A stretch of DNA of 64,000 bases from Bacteroidia bacterium (lineage in GTDB: Bacteria > Bacteroidota > Bacteroidia > Bacteroidales > UBA932): positions 1-64,000 of the forward strand of contig JAGKTT010000001.1 in assembly GCA_021153285.1 (NCBI GenBank), written 5' to 3'. A program made the translations under genes and the position numbers. The notes beneath the pieces are model-generated. The model made no database searches, was not told where the DNA came from, and saw only the letters and a list, made by a program, of their open reading frames with translations. This document shows positions 61,101-64,000 of the stretch, in pieces; position 1 is the first letter of the stretch; the number at the start of each line of letters is the position of its first letter.

Positions 61101-62249
61101 TTATTTGCATTCTATTTCCTTTGATAAATTTGCAGTGACTCCCCATATCATCATAAGCAATGAAAAGAAGAGCATTGAGCCTTCTATAACCGGCTCTACG
61201 CAAGATGATAGAAACATTGCAGTATTTAGTGATAGCACAATCAACACAAAAGGAGTAAGCATCTTTCGTGTCAGGCGGAGACAACTCTTAAACCAATTGA
61301 ATGTCACAATAAGAAAAAGCAGCAATGCAAACCAGCCACCTATACGGGCAATATCCAGCCATAAGTTATGTGCATAACGTACTCTCTCCCACCCGAATGG
61401 ATGAGTGGCCAATTGATGAACAGCATCCAACCATATATCAGATCGACCTCCAAGTTGCGAAACGTCTGAAGCTGCACTCATTTCACGCCCTTGATATGCA
61501 GATATGATTTCTTCACTTATTATCCCAGTTTTAGCAAGACCAGCTGTCAACAGGCCCAGAAAGAAAACTATCGGAATTATTTGTTTCAATTTCATCTTTG
61601 TTGAGAAGAGCAATGCTACTAGCATACAACAGACACACACCACTAATCCTGTTCGATTGACAAGATGGATGACAACAAAGATAGAAAGCAACGCCACAAC
61701 TATATAAAAAAGTCTAAGCCAGAAGTTCTGCCCTTTTGTAAATAATGCTGATATGCAAGCAATTCCTACTGAAGCCATAAGTCCATACAATGTAGCAGCA
61801 AGGCTGTCTCCACCATCAGCATCACCTAACATTACTCGAGATACATTCACAATACCTACTAAAGCAACATCCTTGATTGTAAGAATGAATAATGGCAAGA
61901 GATAACATACTGCAATAGCAATCAAGAGTTTTTGTCTGGCTTTCTCTTCATGAAAACAATGCATGAGCCAAAGACCGAACCGATAGAATCCCACAGGTGC
62001 CATCAACATTGAAAGTAAAACGAAGCCACTGCCGTACTGGTTTGTCATAACTGTCATCATCAAATAAAATGATGAAAAAAAGAATAACACAATAGCAGTA
62101 GGATCCCACCATTTCTTTGTCGGCAATATCACATACGTCATAAATGAGAACAAGACTAACAAGTAGATGTTCTTTGGCCATAATGACGTGATCAATACCA
62201 GAAAGAATATGACAAGCAAAATCTTATATTTAAATTTCAATATCAGCAT
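61101..62249 (-). CDS. O-antigen/capsule polymerase-like protein (Wzy)
   Basis: 382 aa with about 10-11 membrane helices and one larger periplasmic loop (about residues 245-285) containing ISAYQGREMSAASDVSQLGGRSDIWLD, HPFGWERVRYAHNLWLDIARIGG, typical of O-antigen ligase/Wzy proteins. It would join repeat units on the periplasmic side. Wzy proteins are too divergent for a firmer call. Confidence 0.8.
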   Translation of the reverse strand: MLILKFKYKILLVIFFLVLITSLWPKNIYLLVLFSFMTYVILPTKKWWDPTAIVLFFFSSFYLMMTVMTNQYGSGFVLLSMLMAPVGFYRFGLWLMHCFHEEKARQKLLIAIAVCYLLPLFILTIKDVALVGIVNVSRVMLGDADGGDSLAATLYGLMASVGIACISALFTKGQNFWLRLFYIVVALLSIFVVIHLVNRTGLVVCVCCMLVALLFSTKMKLKQIIPIVFFLGLLTAGLAKTGIISEEIISAYQGREMSAASDVSQLGGRSDIWLDAVHQLATHPFGWERVRYAHNLWLDIARIGGWFALLLFLIVTFNWFKSCLRLTRKMLTPFVLIVLSLNTAMFLSSCVEPVIEGSMLFFSLLMMIWGVTANLSKEIECK

Positions 62250-62250
62250 A

Positions 62251-63495
62251 TTACCTTCCTATCTTACCATCTTTTCCTATGATAGAGCGATATATATCGA
62301 CGAGACAGCTTGCGTTTATCAAGCGATCATGGCGTTTAGTCGCATCATTCTCCGATGTCATACCGTCCTCAAATATTTTACATACTTTTTCTGCAAGCAT
62401 TTCCACCTCTTCGAATCTGTACATATTATCCTCTGCACCCACCATCATATCCATCACTCCTCCAACATAAGAAGCGATATAAGGTACGCCTAGAAGCTGA
62501 GCCTCGCCCAACGAATTCGGACTATTCTCTATCGAGGATGGGCATATGAAAACATTTGCCTTGAGATACTCCTCACACATCCTGGTTTCAGACAAATTAC
62601 CCAAGAAGTTGACCTTTTCCTGAAGATTATATTTTCTGATCAGAGAGCGGATATATTTACCATATCCTGAAATACGATAAAATGGTTTATCTATGATGTT
62701 ATTCCCTGCAATGCTTACCATTGCATCGGGATAATGACGCAAGATAATCGGCATTGCCTGCAAGACCTTATGAAGCCCCTTGATAGGATAACTGGCCTGG
62801 CTCAGGAAGATACTATGCTTTACACATTTATCTGACTCCCATTTATAATTATAGAATGATGACCTCAAAGTTTCATTACAGAAATGATAATCTATATCAG
62901 GGTTAATTGCCCAGACATGCGCTCTATCCCAAGACGTTCTTCCAATTATATGGGATACTGATCTGATATATTCACGTTCAATTTCTCCTCTCTTTTCAAA
63001 GTTTTTCTTCTGTCGAAAGATAGTATCACGCTTCAACAAATCTCTGAACGTAATATTTTTCAAGATATCACCAACAGACATACCTGCATAATAATATCTT
63101 GCAATAACCGACACCATGCCTTGTATTGAAATGCAGACCTTTTCTGCTCCACAAGCTCTGATATAAGCTAAGCCGTATGGATATTCAGTACCATGTATAT
63201 GTGTAACATCTGGCCTGAAATCATCTCTCACTTGTTGCCACAAAGGCTCCAAAGTCTTATCATAAATAGTAGCAGGCTCTGATGATGGCAAAAGATAATA
63301 TGAAACGCCATCTACCTTCAAAGTCTTGAAATTCTTTCCAGGATATATCGTTGCAACAGCAATTTCCATATCAAGAAGTGATTCCTTTAGAGCTTCTAAA
63401 GATGACATCATCCACCCCCCTGATACAGGAACTGATATTCCCAGTGCCTTACTCGGAGCAGGAAAAATAATATTTGTTATCCAAAGTACTTTCAT
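62251..63495 (-). CDS. Family 4 glycosyltransferase
   Basis: 414 aa. KVLWITNIIFPAPSKALG and GGWMMSSLEALKE begin the donor lobe; THIHGTEYPYGLAYIRACG, LSQASYPIKGLHKVLQAMPI, NFLGNLSETRMCEEYLKANV and CPSSIENSPNSLGEAQLLGVPYI form the GT-B C-terminal lobe with the ExxPNSxxEA block. One of three or four glycosyltransferases assembling the repeat unit. Confidence 0.92.
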   Translation of the reverse strand: MKVLWITNIIFPAPSKALGISVPVSGGWMMSSLEALKESLLDMEIAVATIYPGKNFKTLKVDGVSYYLLPSSEPATIYDKTLEPLWQQVRDDFRPDVTHIHGTEYPYGLAYIRACGAEKVCISIQGMVSVIARYYYAGMSVGDILKNITFRDLLKRDTIFRQKKNFEKRGEIEREYIRSVSHIIGRTSWDRAHVWAINPDIDYHFCNETLRSSFYNYKWESDKCVKHSIFLSQASYPIKGLHKVLQAMPIILRHYPDAMVSIAGNNIIDKPFYRISGYGKYIRSLIRKYNLQEKVNFLGNLSETRMCEEYLKANVFICPSSIENSPNSLGEAQLLGVPYIASYVGGVMDMMVGAEDNMYRFEEVEMLAEKVCKIFEDGMTSENDATKRHDRLINASCLVDIYRSIIGKDGKIGR

Positions 63496-63505
63496 AATTA
63501 TCCAT

Positions 63506-64000
63506 TTATCGCTTTACCCTTTTAGAAATCCAGAGCAAGACTATATTCGTAAAACTTAAAATCACATATGACGCACTGACCATCCATGCACCGCCGATAA
63601 ATTTAAAACATCTGACCACAACAGGAAGAAATATAATTATCAGAATGCTTGATATCACTGTCGTATACATATATAACTTTGGGTAACCGGAGGCTATAGT
63701 ATAATTGTTTGTTATATAGTAGATTGAACTGGTTATTGTCGATACTGAAATAATTCTTGCATAAATAGTCGAATCCATATATCTTCCTGCCGTCAATATT
63801 CTGATAACCATCGGGCATAAAGCCACAAACAATACCACCACCATAGATATCATCACAATCTGTATCAAAGCAGTCCTCCATAAGAGTTTTCTGTTACTTG
63901 TAGCAATCGCCTCATATATATCTGGCTGAAAGGTTGAGGAGATTGATGTGGAAAATGTGCTCAAATAACCAGCCATTGATGCACCTACGATATAGTAGCC
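63506..64000 (-). CDS. Oligosaccharide flippase (Wzx-like), C-terminal part
   Basis: The window edge cuts the 5' end; 164 codons are visible, beginning GYYIVGASMAGYLSTF in frame at the edge. Four membrane helices are visible (VMISMVVVLFVALCPMVIRI, then two more and the terminal one ending WISKRVKR). The segment TFQPDIYEAIATSNRKLLWR is typical of polysaccharide transporters of the MATE/MOP superfamily. First visible gene of the polysaccharide operon. Confidence 0.85.
   Translation of the reverse strand, partial: GYYIVGASMAGYLSTFSTSISSTFQPDIYEAIATSNRKLLWRTALIQIVMISMVVVLFVALCPMVIRILTAGRYMDSTIYARIISVSTITSSIYYITNNYTIASGYPKLYMYTTVISSILIIIFLPVVVRCFKFIGGAWMVSASYVILSFTNIVLLWISKRVKR

Noticed and set aside
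57429..64000. Whole polysaccharide cluster as a genomic island
   Set aside because: It is visibly more AT-rich, but no integrase, tRNA junction or direct repeats are in the window; low GC is normal for such loci, so transfer is only a possibility.

Overview
The window looks like a chromosomal segment of a gut-type Bacteroidales bacterium (Bacteroidota); I cannot name the genus. The evidence is a SusC/SusD pair with surface lipoproteins, BACON, DUF5018, DUF4434 and GSCFA proteins, Bacteroidota promoters (TTTG or TTG, about 19 nt, TAnnTTTG) in front of many genes, almost no Shine-Dalgarno sequences, and dispersed GTCATTCTGAGCG-type repeats. No tRNA, rRNA, IS element, phage or CRISPR array was seen.

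Layout. 0-5.5 kb: start of a RecQ-type helicase, pckA, then a compact group made of an ABC exporter, an HPr-kinase-like protein, a Ser/His S26-type peptidase, a 65-aa small protein and a PqqD-like protein. This group looks like a peptide-modification/export or HPr-rel type system without an obvious precursor. 5.5-12.5 kb: secreted or periplasmic hydrolases (FAD oxidoreductase, two SGNH esterases, a metallophosphoesterase) and a DUF5009 membrane acyltransferase. 12.5-13.0 kb: non-coding, with decayed coding fragments. 13.0-26.4 kb: a polysaccharide utilisation locus on the minus strand, driven by one good promoter at 26.4 kb, encoding GHL10-like protein, SusC, SusD, DUF5018 lipoprotein, phosphodiester glycosidase (NAGPA family), a second GHL10-like lipoprotein and a BACON lipoprotein; then a strong terminator hairpin, then an N-acylglucosamine 2-epimerase. 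26.6-30.3 kb: the divergent operon DUF4434 protein, sugar-porter MFS, ROK regulator, probably serving the same substrate.

30.3-43.4 kb: 5'-nucleotidase family lipoprotein, a predicted outer-membrane protein, GSCFA protein, a YtrABC-like ABC operon with a direct-repeat operator, a small lipoprotein, a membrane-bound AraC regulator, lysA-ffh, and an S9 peptidase carrying an in-frame insertion of dispersed repeats. 43.4-49.8 kb: a coupled operon (HAMP-like membrane protein, TrkH, RecD-like helicase) and a GH95 alpha-L-fucosidase. 49.8-64 kb: surface polysaccharide biosynthesis on the minus strand (flippase, glycosyltransferases, Wzy, sugar transferase, DegT aminotransferase, HTH regulator, ManC, Ugd), ending with an aminotransferase and a PF14907-type nucleotidyltransferase. 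An unannotated ~135-nt RNA with its own promoter and terminator lies between manC and the HTH gene, and the HTH gene has an 18-bp palindrome inside its promoter.

The features most worth pursuing are the PqqD/HprK/S26/ABC group, the phosphodiester- and amino-sugar-oriented PUL, the candidate small RNA with the autoregulated HTH gene, and dispersed repeats that have become parts of proteins.
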